Below, piece by piece: positions 8,619 to 15,929 of a stretch of 64,000 nt of DNA. Position 1 is the first letter of the stretch. Every line of letters begins with the position of its first letter. The DNA lies in contig DAOUFE010000019.1 in the NCBI GenBank assembly GCA_034430215.1, forward strand, positions 434,001 to 498,000. Reading direction: 5' to 3'. This DNA comes from UBA4782 sp034430215 (GTDB lineage: Bacteria; Chloroflexota; Anaerolineae; Anaerolineales; Anaerolineaceae). Position numbers and translations under genes: made by a program. Under the pieces are notes generated by a model that did no database searches, was not told the DNA's origin, and worked only from the letters and a program-made list of their open reading frames with translations.

Positions 8619-10031
8619 CTATCCGACCGTGCCTGACATTTGAAGCTGCACTAATCGGTTCATTTCAACTGCATATTCCATGGGAAGCTCTTTTACCAGA
8701 GGTTCAATAAATCCAGAAACAATCATGGTGGTAGCTTCTTCTTCACTTAAGCCCCGACTTTTCAGGTAGAATAATTGTTCTTCACCAACTTTAGAAACTG
8801 ACGCCTCATGCCCAATGGATACGTCTTCTTCATCTATTTCCATCGTCGGATATGTATCCGATCGTGCCTTTGGATCCAATAAAAGTGCATCGCACACCGT
8901 ATTGGACTTGACTCGTTCTGCTCCATCGACTACTTTCACTAAACCCCGGTAAGAAGATCTACCCGTTCCCTTGCTGATGGATTTTGATGTGATCTTACTC
9001 GTCGTATCGGGTGCAAAATGCAACATTTTTCCACCTGCATCCTGATGTTGTCCATTACCGGCGAACGCCATAGATAAAATTTCGCCATATGCGCCTTTTC
9101 CCATCAAATAGCAGGAAGGATATTTCATGGTAACCTTCGAACCAATATTAGCATCTACCCATTCCATGGTGGCATCTTCATGCACCACCGCACGCTGCGT
9201 TACCAGGTTATATACATTGGTAGACCAGTTTTGGATGGTCGAATAGCGCATGCGAGCACCTTTATTTACGATGATCTCAATCACACCACTGTGAAATGAG
9301 TTGGTTGAATATTGCGGTGCAGTACAGCCCTCTACATAATGTACCTGTGCGCCCTCATCAACAATGATCAGCGAGCGTTCGAATTGCCCAATGTTGGCAA
9401 CATTCAGGCGAAAATATGCCTGCAAGGGCAAATCAACTTTCACACCCTTGGGTACATAAACAAACGATCCGCCTGACCATACTGCACTGTTCAGGGCGGC
9501 AAATTTGTTATCTTCAATAGGAACTACGGTACCAAAATATTCTCGGAAAAGATCAGGATGTTGCTGCAAACCCTGCTCGATGCTGAGAAAAATTACTCCA
9601 AGTGCAGCAAGATGTTCTTGAATACTATGATAAACCATTTCCGATTCATATTGTGCCCCCACACCAGCCAGAAATTTTTGTTCTGCTTCAGGAATGCCTA
9701 ATTTATCAAAGGTATTTTTGATCGTCTCCGGGACATCATCCCATTTCCTGCTTTCCGCTTCGGTTGGTTTTACATAATAATAAATATCATCTAGATCCAG
9801 TTGAGAAAGGTCAGCTCCCCAGGTAGGAATTGGTCGTGTTTGATAATGTTCGAATGCTCTCAGTCGGAAATCCAGCATCCATTGAGGTTCGTGTTTCATT
9901 GCAGAAATCATTTCTACAACCTGACGATCCAATCCTTTGCGTGTCTTGAATACTGACACATCAGGATCTATGAACCCATATTTATATTCGCTGAGCTTCT
10001 CCAGGAAATCTGCCTTTTGTTCGTTGCTCAT
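8619..10031 (-). CDS. sufB: SufB, Fe-S scaffold subunit
   Basis: Core scaffold protein of the SUF system, 470 residues as usual for the family. Recognisable segments include the N-terminal KYGFIDPDVSVFKTRKGLD, the strongly conserved NWSTNVYNLVTQRA, the MEWVDANIGSKVTMKYPSC segment and the C-terminal EDVSIGHEASVSKVGEEQL. These hold the cysteine and glutamate residues needed for cluster assembly. The gene lies 25 bases after sufC and 14 before sufD. Confidence 0.97.
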   Translation of the reverse strand: MSNEQKADFLEKLSEYKYGFIDPDVSVFKTRKGLDRQVVEMISAMKHEPQWMLDFRLRAFEHYQTRPIPTWGADLSQLDLDDIYYYVKPTEAESRKWDDVPETIKNTFDKLGIPEAEQKFLAGVGAQYESEMVYHSIQEHLAALGVIFLSIEQGLQQHPDLFREYFGTVVPIEDNKFAALNSAVWSGGSFVYVPKGVKVDLPLQAYFRLNVANIGQFERSLIIVDEGAQVHYVEGCTAPQYSTNSFHSGVIEIIVNKGARMRYSTIQNWSTNVYNLVTQRAVVHEDATMEWVDANIGSKVTMKYPSCYLMGKGAYGEILSMAFAGNGQHQDAGGKMLHFAPDTTSKITSKSISKGTGRSSYRGLVKVVDGAERVKSNTVCDALLLDPKARSDTYPTMEIDEEDVSIGHEASVSKVGEEQLFYLKSRGLSEEEATTMIVSGFIEPLVKELPMEYAVEMNRLVQLQMSGTVG

Positions 10032-10056
10032 GACAACCTCCGTGTTACCTTTAAAT

Positions 10057-10833
10057 TCAGGCAGCTACTCCGTTCAAGTATTTTTCCCGTACCCAATCGT
10101 ATCCGCGTTCTTCAAGGTGCAAAGCTAATTCAGCATCACCCGATTCAACAATTCGACCATCCAACATTACATGAACAAAATCTGGCTTGATGTAATTAAG
10201 AATTCTCTGATAATGTGTGATCAACAGAACACCAAGATCAGGTCCGCTAATGGTATTAATTCCCTCTGAAACTATGCGCAAAGCATCAATATCCAATCCC
10301 GAATCGGTTTCATCAAGGATGGCAATTTCAGGTTTCAGGATCGCCATTTGCAGAACTTCAGCCCGCTTTTTCTCGCCACCTGAAAAACCTTCGTTGAGGT
10401 ACCTTCCCGCAAATATTGGATCCATCTTCAACATTTCCATTTTTTCGCGCAACGTTTTCCGAAATTCGACGATTGGAACACCTTTGTCTTCAGGATTGGA
10501 AGCTTTCCTTCTAGCGTTGACTGCGGTTCGTAGAAAATTGGCGACTGTAATTCCAGGGATCGAAACAGGATACTGGAAAGCCAGGAACATCCCCATTCTG
10601 GATCGTTCATCTGCTGCTTTCCCTAACACACTCGTGCCATTAAGGAGAATATCTCCTTCAGTGATCGTATACGCCGGATGCCCCATTAACGCATTTGCTA
10701 ATGTAGATTTTCCTGTTCCATTTGGCCCCATGATGGCATGAACTTCACCTTTTTTTACTACCAGGTTGACACCCTTTAATATCTCTTTTTCGCCAATATT
10801 CACATGAAGATCAAATATTTCCAATCCAGACAT
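10057..10833 (-). CDS. sufC: SufC, ABC-type ATPase of the SUF scaffold
   Basis: Cytoplasmic ABC ATPase that drives the conformational change of SufBD during cluster assembly. The 258-residue product has Walker A GPNGTGKST near residue 36, the family-specific signature FSGGEKKRAEVLQ and Walker B IAILDETDSGLDID. It is the first gene of the leftward operon: AGGAG precedes the ATG by about eight bases, and the promoter lies about 60-80 bases upstream inside an operator-containing divergent region. Confidence 0.97.
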   Translation of the reverse strand: MSGLEIFDLHVNIGEKEILKGVNLVVKKGEVHAIMGPNGTGKSTLANALMGHPAYTITEGDILLNGTSVLGKAADERSRMGMFLAFQYPVSIPGITVANFLRTAVNARRKASNPEDKGVPIVEFRKTLREKMEMLKMDPIFAGRYLNEGFSGGEKKRAEVLQMAILKPEIAILDETDSGLDIDALRIVSEGINTISGPDLGVLLITHYQRILNYIKPDFVHVMLDGRIVESGDAELALHLEERGYDWVREKYLNGVAA

Positions 10834-10851
10834 TTAAAAACTCCTATGAAA

Positions 10852-10867
10852 CGCAGCGAGCCCTGCG
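10852..10867 (-). promoter_or_regulatory. Small hairpin in the suf operon leader
   Basis: CGCAG and CTGCG form a five-pair GC-rich stem with a six-base loop between the suf promoter and the sufC ribosome binding site. There is no T-run after it, so it is not a standard terminator. It may protect the 5' end or be chance. Confidence 0.35.
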
Positions 10868-10889
10868 AAATTCTTTTATTAGCGGCAAA

Positions 10890-10918
10890 ATTATAGCACA
10901 CGAGATTAATATGGTCAA
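10890..10918 (-). promoter_or_regulatory. Sigma-70-type promoter of the suf operon
   Basis: Read leftward: TTGACC, 17 bases, then a perfect TATAAT. The -35 (10913-10918) falls inside the left palindrome ATATGGTCAATAT, so a bound repressor would block RNA polymerase. Confidence 0.8.
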
Positions 10919-10921
10919 TAT
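10909..10921. promoter_or_regulatory. Putative SufR operator, copy 1 (suf side)
   Basis: ATATGGTCAATAT is an odd-centred palindrome with one mismatch. It is nearly the same as the second copy and covers the -35 of the leftward suf promoter. The centres of the two copies are 31 bases apart, about three helical turns. Confidence 0.65.
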
Positions 10922-10937
10922 TTATGATATTTTTCTA

Positions 10938-10954
10938 ATATATTGACAATATAT
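10938..10954. promoter_or_regulatory. Putative SufR operator, copy 2 (sufR side)
   Basis: ATATATTGACAATATAT is a perfect 17-base palindrome around a central A. It contains the TTGACA -35 of the rightward sufR promoter, so binding would autorepress the regulator. Confidence 0.7.
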
Positions 10955-10971
10955 AATACTTTGGTTATACT
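10943..10971 (+). promoter_or_regulatory. Sigma-70-type promoter of the sufR-like gene
   Basis: TTGACA (10943-10948), 17 bases, TATACT (10966-10971). The expected start near 10978 leaves a short leader that includes the AGG ribosome binding site before the ATG at 10988. Confidence 0.85.
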
Positions 10972-10987
10972 CGGTATCAGGTATAAA

Positions 10988-11635
10988 ATGAAAAGCACTC
11001 GTGAGCGCATACTACTAACCTTATTGGAACGTTCTCGTGCTTCCATCGCTGAACTGGCAGAAGAAGCAGGAATCAATACTATTTCTGTCAGGCACCATTT
11101 GGACGCATTACAGTCTGAAGGGATGGTAAATGCTGAAGAAGAACGGCATGGTGTTGGACGCCCCCGGTTGGTCTATTTTCTAACCGAGAAAGGTCAGGAA
11201 CATTTTCCTACTCGTTACTATCGTTTGACAAACCAGCTTATTGAACAGATGAAACAGGTATTACCGGTCGAAACCATTCAACAGATTTTTGCTGGATTGG
11301 CTAATGATATCTCCTCCGAACAGGGAAAGCGTGCCTTCTCAAGGCCTATCGAAGAAAAGCTCAATATTTTAAAAGAATTACTTGCGCGAGAAGGTTTCAT
11401 CGTGGAATGGGATAAGGGTGAAGATAGCTATCATCTTCGCGAGATTTCCTGTCCATATATGCATATTGGGCACAACCATCCTGAAGTATGTACCCTTGAT
11501 CAAACGATCATTGCAAATATTCTCAATGTTCCTGCGCAAAAGATCACTTGTGTTTTAAGTGGTGATAATCTATGTACTTATGTTATCCCCTGCAGCTCCA
11601 CGGAGACTGAAAATGACCGAACAACCCATCAGTAA
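10988..11635 (+). CDS. sufR: SufR-like Fe-S-sensing transcriptional regulator
   Basis: A 215-residue regulator with an N-terminal winged helix (ERILLTLLERSRASIAELAEE, then ISVRHHLDALQSEGMV) and a GVGRPRLVY wing as in SufR and other DeoR/ArsR-like repressors. The C-terminal part has four cysteines, Cys155, Cys168, Cys188 and Cys196, spaced C-x12-C-x19-C-x7-C, suited to bind an Fe-S cluster. In known systems the cluster-loaded form represses suf. The gene is divergent from the suf operon and its promoter overlaps one of two matched palindromes. The ATG has AGG at six bases; frame extension upstream runs into the promoter and is not used. It overlaps the sufT-like gene by 23 bases. Confidence 0.88.
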   Translation: MKSTRERILLTLLERSRASIAELAEEAGINTISVRHHLDALQSEGMVNAEEERHGVGRPRLVYFLTEKGQEHFPTRYYRLTNQLIEQMKQVLPVETIQQIFAGLANDISSEQGKRAFSRPIEEKLNILKELLAREGFIVEWDKGEDSYHLREISCPYMHIGHNHPEVCTLDQTIIANILNVPAQKITCVLSGDNLCTYVIPCSSTETENDRTTHQ

Positions 11636-11960
11636 TCAGGCACATTGGCATTCAGAAGAAACCGATCCTGAACTCACTGCAAAACTACGCGAAGGCTTGC
11701 GTGAAATTACGGATCCCGAAATAGGATTGGATATCGTTCAACTTGGGCTTATTCGAGATGTAAAAATTGAACCAGATTTTGCTCTTATTAAAATGATCCT
11801 AACCAGTATCTATTGTCCTTATGGTCCCGCGATGCTCGAAACAACTCGTCAAAAAGCCGAGCAGATTCTTGAAAGACCTGCCCGGCTCGAATTAGGAATG
11901 GAAATGTGGGATTTCTCGATGATGGAAGATGGCGCTGCTGAAAACTTGGGGTGGTTTTAA
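11613..11960 (+). CDS. SufT-like MIP18/DUF59 family protein
   Basis: A 115-residue protein of the MIP18 (DUF59) family, which takes part in Fe-S cluster maturation or delivery. The signature is EITDPEIGLDIVQLGLIRDV near residue 33, followed by the CPYGPAM segment whose cysteine corresponds to the reactive cysteine of the family. The ATG follows CGGAG by seven bases and lies inside the end of the sufR-like gene, which suggests translational coupling and shared control with the regulator. Confidence 0.88.
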   Translation: MTEQPISNQAHWHSEETDPELTAKLREGLREITDPEIGLDIVQLGLIRDVKIEPDFALIKMILTSIYCPYGPAMLETTRQKAEQILERPARLELGMEMWDFSMMEDGAAENLGWF

Positions 11961-12290
11961 TTATCCCAATTTAAAAATATTTAGCAATTTCATAGCGATT
12001 GGCATATTTCCACCCACTTTAATTCTGCCCTGCATAAACGCTGTTGCCGGATCTAATTTCCCAGTAAAAATTTGAATGCAGTCTTGAGTATTTGCGGTTA
12101 GGGTAACCGTTGGATTTGGTTGTGCGCCTTCACTTACTTTACATTGCTTATCCTTGATCTCTACCGTCCATGATCGAATTTCTTTATCTTTAAGGTCAAA
12201 TTGGACTCTCGCATCGATCCCTGTAGATTTTTCTGGTTGAAATGCAGTTGGAATATATTGGAAAAATTGCTCCACATTGAGTTCAGTCAT
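11961..12290 (-). CDS. SCP2 sterol-binding-like domain protein
   Basis: A 109-residue single-domain protein of the SCP2 lipid-binding fold. The typical C-terminal part is visible: DCIQIFTGKLDPATAFMQGR followed by IKVGGNMPIAMKLLNIF. Such small bacterial proteins are thought to bind acyl-CoA or other hydrophobic ligands; the ligand here is unknown. Its stop codon directly abuts that of the convergent sufT-like gene with no room for a terminator between them. It lies 91 bases downstream of the peroxiredoxin gene on the same strand and may be cotranscribed with it. Confidence 0.85.
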   Translation of the reverse strand: MTELNVEQFFQYIPTAFQPEKSTGIDARVQFDLKDKEIRSWTVEIKDKQCKVSEGAQPNPTVTLTANTQDCIQIFTGKLDPATAFMQGRIKVGGNMPIAMKLLNIFKLG

Positions 12291-12327
12291 GGTCTTTACC
12301 TCCGAAGATGAGTATATCGAAAGATGG

Positions 12328-12351
12328 AACGGGCTGCCAGCTCAGCCCGTT
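12328..12351. other. GC-rich hairpin between the peroxiredoxin and SCP2 genes
   Basis: AACGGGCTG and CAGCCCGTT form a perfect nine-pair stem with a six-base loop. In the direction of the genes (leftward) it is not followed by a clear T-run, so it may be a weak terminator, an attenuator or an mRNA stabiliser. Confidence 0.45.
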
Positions 12352-12381
12352 ATCATTTTTTAACTATAACAGCAGTAATTA

Positions 12382-13092
12382 TTAAAATGCTTTATCAGTC
12401 GTCCATTCTTTCCAAACTTTGCCAACCAGAGATGGGCTGGGTTTTAAAGCAGGTTTACCGGGTATCCAACCAGATGGTGTTACTTCGCCTGTTGCACGAA
12501 CATGCTGGAAAGCTTTTAACTGGCGTAACAACTCATTAACATTTCTGCCAACTTCTGGAGTTAATACTTCCATAGCGCGGATATTAAAATCTGGGTCAAT
12601 GATGAATCTACCTCGGATATCCACTCCAGCTTCTTCATCATAGACACCATATATTTCACCAACCCTGCCTCCACTATCAGATAACAAGGGATAGGGAATC
12701 CCGCCAGGAACCATCTTCGAGAGTTCCTCCTCGTGCCATATCTTATGAGAAAATCTGCTATCAACGCTGATTGCAAAAACCTCTACCCCCAATGCTTTTA
12801 ACTCATTATATTTGACGGCAACTGCCGACAGTTCGGTCGGTCAGACAAAAGTAAAGTCACCTGGATAAAAACAAATGACGATCCACTTTCCTTTGTAGTC
12901 AGATAATTTAATATTCTTAAAACCACCATCAAAGTAAGCATTTAATTCAAAATCTGGAGCGGTTTTTCCTACCTTAGCAAGCATTTTTGATGCCTCCTTT
13001 TTTATATCAATGAGAAAGTCTTTAGTAATTGTTTCTTCAGGAATGATTGGTCCTTTGGTTGGCTTCACACAAGATTCTTTTTGCTCCGACAT
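12382..13092 (-). CDS. Peroxiredoxin (AhpC/Prx type) with in-frame TGA at the catalytic position: probable selenoprotein
   Basis: Thiol-type peroxidase that reduces hydrogen peroxide and organic peroxides. The reading frame is interrupted by one TGA at 12841-12843, residue 84. The flanks read FYPGDFTFV, TGA, PTELSAVA; in the family this is FTFVCPTE, so the TGA replaces exactly the peroxidatic cysteine. Homology continues without frame change through VEVFAISVDSRFSHKIW and GRFIIDPDFNIRAMEV to residue 236. This is best explained by selenocysteine insertion. The usual resolving cysteine is threonine (Thr205, GEVTPSGW), so it would be a one-residue type enzyme. Other cysteines are near residues 8 and 74. 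The ATG is five bases after AGGAGG. A hairpin directly follows the TGA. No Sec machinery gene is in the window. Confidence 0.85.
12813..12843 (-). promoter_or_regulatory. Candidate bacterial SECIS hairpin starting at the TGA codon
   Basis: In the mRNA, AACUG-UCGG-CAGUU forms a five-pair stem with a UCGG tetraloop 11-24 bases into the region that starts with UGA. An outer UGAC/GUCA pairing can extend it. A competing fold pairs CCGAC with GUCGG. Placement just after UGA is right for a bacterial SECIS; the exact fold is not settled. Confidence 0.45.
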
Positions 13093-13145
13093 GTACACCT
13101 CCTAATAAAATTTCATTTCTGCTAATAATAATTCACACCTTGTCT

Positions 13146-13173
13146 ATAGTATACATCAGGATTCTATCGTCAA
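13146..13173 (-). promoter_or_regulatory. Promoter of the peroxiredoxin gene
   Basis: Read leftward: TTGACG (13168-13173) followed by overlapping -10 candidates TATACT (14-base spacer) or TACTAT (16-base spacer). It lies about 55-75 bases upstream of the start codon. Confidence 0.5.
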
Positions 13174-13195
13174 ATACTCTTCTATATAGAAAAAC

Positions 13196-13208
13196 ATTGA
13201 TAATCATT
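13196..13208. promoter_or_regulatory. Fur-family-like box upstream of the peroxiredoxin promoter
   Basis: ATTGATAATCATT differs at one position from the core of the classical Fur consensus (AATGATAATCATT). The ten bases ATTGATAATC recur exactly 60 bases downstream (13256-13265). Binding by a Fur or PerR-type regulator is only an inference. Confidence 0.4.
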
Positions 13209-13255
13209 CCTATCCTGTCCAGTTTTCAATTGTTTCACAAGAATTTTTCAATATT

Positions 13256-13265
13256 ATTGATAATC
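13256..13265. repeat. Second copy of ATTGATAATC
   Basis: Exact repeat of the ten bases found at 13196-13205, 60 bases apart, in the divergent region between the peroxiredoxin and corA genes. Its second half-site is poor (ATTGATAATCTTA), so it may be a weaker binding site or part of the corA promoter. Confidence 0.3.
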
Positions 13266-13281
13266 TTACAGGCATGTGACT

Positions 13282-13287
13282 TATAAT
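13282..13287 (+). promoter_or_regulatory. -10 element for corA
   Basis: Perfect TATAAT 33 bases before the corA start codon. The best upstream -35-like hexamer, TTGATA at 13257, is 19 bases away, longer than ideal. Confidence 0.45.
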
Positions 13288-13319
13288 TCATACGAGAAAG
13301 AAGCTTATGTGAGGTCATC

Positions 13320-14297
13320 ATGATACGTTCGATCACTTTTTCACAAGATGGTTCAATGCAGGAAGGATTAACAATTGAGCAGATGCAAAAAGCATTAACT
13401 CAAAAAGAAAGCCTGCTGTGGATTCACCTTGCTAATCCGTCACAGGAAGAGATAAAAACCATTCTTTCCGATCTTTTCTCTTTTCACCCTTTAACAATTG
13501 AAGATTGTCAGAGCGTGGGGTATCAACCCCCCAAGGTTGATGATTTCACGAATTACCTGTTCATCATCATGCATGCCGTCCAACCAGACCATGATTTTCA
13601 GAAAATGGAAACGAATGAGTTGAATATCTACCTTGGCAGTAATTACCTGGTAACTTATCATCAGGAGGATACCCTATCCTCAATCGAGAAGATTTTCGCT
13701 CGGTTAAATAGAGATGCCAGAATTCATCAGTTTGGTGCTGATTTTCTATGCCACAGCATTCTGGATGCAGTAGTGGATGAATATTTTCCCATATTGGATG
13801 AGATGGATGAAGAAATCGAATCATTGGAAGATAAAGTTCTTGAAACTCCAGAACCCAATGTTTTAGAACGGATTCTCATTCTTAAACATAGTGTAATGGA
13901 ATTGAGACGGATTATTTCCCCGCAACGCGAAGTAATCAATCGCTTAAGTAGAGATGAATATATGCAAATCGACCAGCAATCGAGAATCTATTTTCGCGAC
14001 ATCTACGACCATCTCGTGCGGATACAGGATATGAGTGAGTCAATACGAGACCTGGTCTCGAGTGCCCTGGATATTTATCTTTCATCGACATCTCTTAAAC
14101 TGAACAATGTCATGAAAGCTTTAACCATCGTTTCCACAATTTTCCTTCCTATCACTTTTTTAGCAGGAATTTATGGGATGAATTTTCGCTTCTTTCCTGA
14201 GCTTAACTGGCAATTCGGTTATCCTATGGTATGGATCCTTTGCTTAGTGATTATTGTCAGTATGTTGTTTTTCTTTAAGAAACGTGGATGGTATTAA
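13320..14297 (+). CDS. corA: CorA family magnesium/cobalt transporter
   Basis: Pentameric inner membrane channel for Mg2+ (and Co2+ or Ni2+). The 325-residue protein has the large cytoplasmic N-terminal domain, a long helical stalk, and two C-terminal membrane helices. The first membrane helix ends in YGMNF, the GMN selectivity signature, near residue 288. The acidic segment between (EYFPILDEMDEEIESLEDKV) is typical. A GAGG site precedes the ATG. The gene is divergent from the peroxiredoxin and stands alone. Confidence 0.95.
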   Translation: MIRSITFSQDGSMQEGLTIEQMQKALTQKESLLWIHLANPSQEEIKTILSDLFSFHPLTIEDCQSVGYQPPKVDDFTNYLFIIMHAVQPDHDFQKMETNELNIYLGSNYLVTYHQEDTLSSIEKIFARLNRDARIHQFGADFLCHSILDAVVDEYFPILDEMDEEIESLEDKVLETPEPNVLERILILKHSVMELRRIISPQREVINRLSRDEYMQIDQQSRIYFRDIYDHLVRIQDMSESIRDLVSSALDIYLSSTSLKLNNVMKALTIVSTIFLPITFLAGIYGMNFRFFPELNWQFGYPMVWILCLVIIVSMLFFFKKRGWY

Positions 14298-14386
14298 TCT
14301 TGAGTTTAAGAAACCACTTCTACTCATACATAACTTAATCGACTATAATATTTTCCATTATTGAAAAATGGTCCAGGGAGGTATCC

Positions 14387-15223
14387 GTGGTACATGTTCT
14401 TACTGATAGTTGTGCAGATTTGAGCCCAGAATTAATCCAGCGATTTAGTATTGGAGTAATTCCTTTAACCGTCTATATCAACGAAAAAACTTATTTCGAT
14501 GGTAATGATATCTCATCTGAAAAGTTATACGAAGAAGTAGAAAAAAGTGGCCAGTTGCCAAAAACAGCAGCTCCTTCCGTAGCTGAATTTATCGAATTCT
14601 TCAAACAACACCCTGGTGATATTATTTTCATTAGTATTGGGGCAAAGCTTTCTGCGACAAACCAGAATGCGACGATAGCAGCTCAATCGCTGCCTGATCA
14701 ACACATTCGCATTGTAGATTCTGCAAATCTTTCCACAGGAATTGGCTTGTTGGTATTAGCTGCAGCTGAAATGCGAGATAAAGGTGCTTCTCTTGAAGAA
14801 ATCTATACTTACACCCTATCGCTTGTTCCCCGGGTCAATACTTCATTTGTAATTGATACTCTGGATTACCTGTACAAAGGTGGCAGATGCTCTGCCATGG
14901 AAAGTATCATGGGAAGTCTATTAAGTATTCATCCCATTATTGAGGTTCGCCATGACGGCACCCTCGGCGTCCGTCAAAAAGTGCGTGGTTCTGGCACAAA
15001 AGGAATGGATGCTCTACTTGATACTTTTAAAACAAATATTGATAAGATAGATTTACATAGAGTTTTTGTTACTCATAGTGGTGGAGATATTGATCCAAAT
15101 TATATAAAAGAAAAATTGGAAAAGGTCGCGAACATTGATGAAATCTGCATAACGAATGCTGGCGCAACTGTTTCCAGCCATTGTGGCCCAAAAACAATCG
15201 GTATTCTTTACATAATGAAGTAA
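14387..15223 (+). CDS. DegV family fatty-acid-binding protein
   Basis: A 278-residue DegV-fold protein; family members bind a single fatty acid and, as FakB, present it to the fatty acid kinase FakA for phosphorylation. Signatures are TDSCADLSPEL at the N-terminus, PKTAAPS, ISIGAKLSATNQNA and the C-terminal THSGG and GATVSSHCGPKTIGI. Translation probably starts at GTG because AGGGAGG lies six bases upstream and no in-frame ATG is near. No fakA neighbour is present. A TATAAT at 14344-14349 may be its -10. Confidence 0.9.
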   Translation: MVHVLTDSCADLSPELIQRFSIGVIPLTVYINEKTYFDGNDISSEKLYEEVEKSGQLPKTAAPSVAEFIEFFKQHPGDIIFISIGAKLSATNQNATIAAQSLPDQHIRIVDSANLSTGIGLLVLAAAEMRDKGASLEEIYTYTLSLVPRVNTSFVIDTLDYLYKGGRCSAMESIMGSLLSIHPIIEVRHDGTLGVRQKVRGSGTKGMDALLDTFKTNIDKIDLHRVFVTHSGGDIDPNYIKEKLEKVANIDEICITNAGATVSSHCGPKTIGILYIMK

Positions 15224-15243
15224 TTGAATCTACTATATTCACT

Positions 15244-15273
15244 AACCGTCTGAAAATAATCCAGACGGTTTTT
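15244..15273. terminator. Terminator between degV and folE
   Basis: AACCGTCTG and CAGACGGTT form a nine-pair stem with a nine-base loop, followed by a T-run on the plus strand. It lies between converging genes. Confidence 0.85.
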
Positions 15274-15277
15274 GATT

Positions 15278-15913
15278 TTAAAAATGTAAAGATTCTGATC
15301 CTCGAGAGATATTGTCTAAAAACTCCATGCGTGAGGCAATATTGGTTCGGAAACTACCCAACATGGCAGAAGTTGTCATGCGCGCATCGTGCTTTTTCAC
15401 TCCACGGATCATGGAACACAAATGAAGCGCTTCGATTACCACCCCAACACCTGTTGGATGTAATAATTCTTGTAGAAATTCTGCAATCTGCTTAGTTAAT
15501 CTTTCTTGAACCTGCAGTCGATGTGCAAACATATCAACAATTCTGGGTATTTTTGATAATCCAATTACTTTCTCTTTCGGGAGATAAGCAACATGTGCTC
15601 TACCGATGAAAGGCAACAAGTGATGTTCACATAAACTATTAAATTCGATATCACGAACGATCACCATTTCGTCATAATCTACGTCAAATAAGGCTTCATT
15701 GACCATTTTCACGGGATCAATTCGATAACCTGATAATAGTTCATCGTACATTCGAGCAACTCGTTCAGGTGTTCTCTTTAAACCCTCGCGCTCAGGATCT
15801 TCACCTATAGCAACCAATATTTCGCGAGTTGCTTTCTCCAATAGATCACAATCTACTTCTTTGTCGTCGATTAAATTTGCTGCCTCATAAACACGATTTT
15901 TCGGGTGCGCCAT
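15278..15913 (-). CDS. folE: GTP cyclohydrolase I
   Basis: First enzyme of tetrahydrofolate and pterin synthesis, converting GTP to dihydroneopterin triphosphate. The 211-residue protein has the zinc motif CEHHLLPF and the second zinc cysteine in LCSMIRGVKKHDARM, plus KVIGLSKIPRIVDMFAHRLQVQERL, the most conserved family segment. This is the zinc-dependent FolE1 form. It follows the prenyl synthase gene by 16 bases, so the three leftward genes fni, prenyl synthase and folE probably form one transcript. Confidence 0.96.
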   Translation of the reverse strand: MAHPKNRVYEAANLIDDKEVDCDLLEKATREILVAIGEDPEREGLKRTPERVARMYDELLSGYRIDPVKMVNEALFDVDYDEMVIVRDIEFNSLCEHHLLPFIGRAHVAYLPKEKVIGLSKIPRIVDMFAHRLQVQERLTKQIAEFLQELLHPTGVGVVIEALHLCSMIRGVKKHDARMTTSAMLGSFRTNIASRMEFLDNISRGSESLHF

Positions 15914-15929
15914 TATGCCCTCACATTTT

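Noticed and set aside
10217..10741. Plus-strand frame of 174 codons
   Set aside because: Fully antisense to sufC, whose protein has all ABC ATPase motifs.
12382..13092. Two separate genes or a pseudogene at the peroxiredoxin locus
   Set aside because: The two halves are in the same frame, have full homology on both sides, and are separated only by one TGA at the catalytic codon. Selenocysteine explains this better than decay.
15181..15495. Plus-strand frame across the degV-folE terminator
   Set aside because: It runs through a strong terminator and into folE antisense, so it is not a gene.
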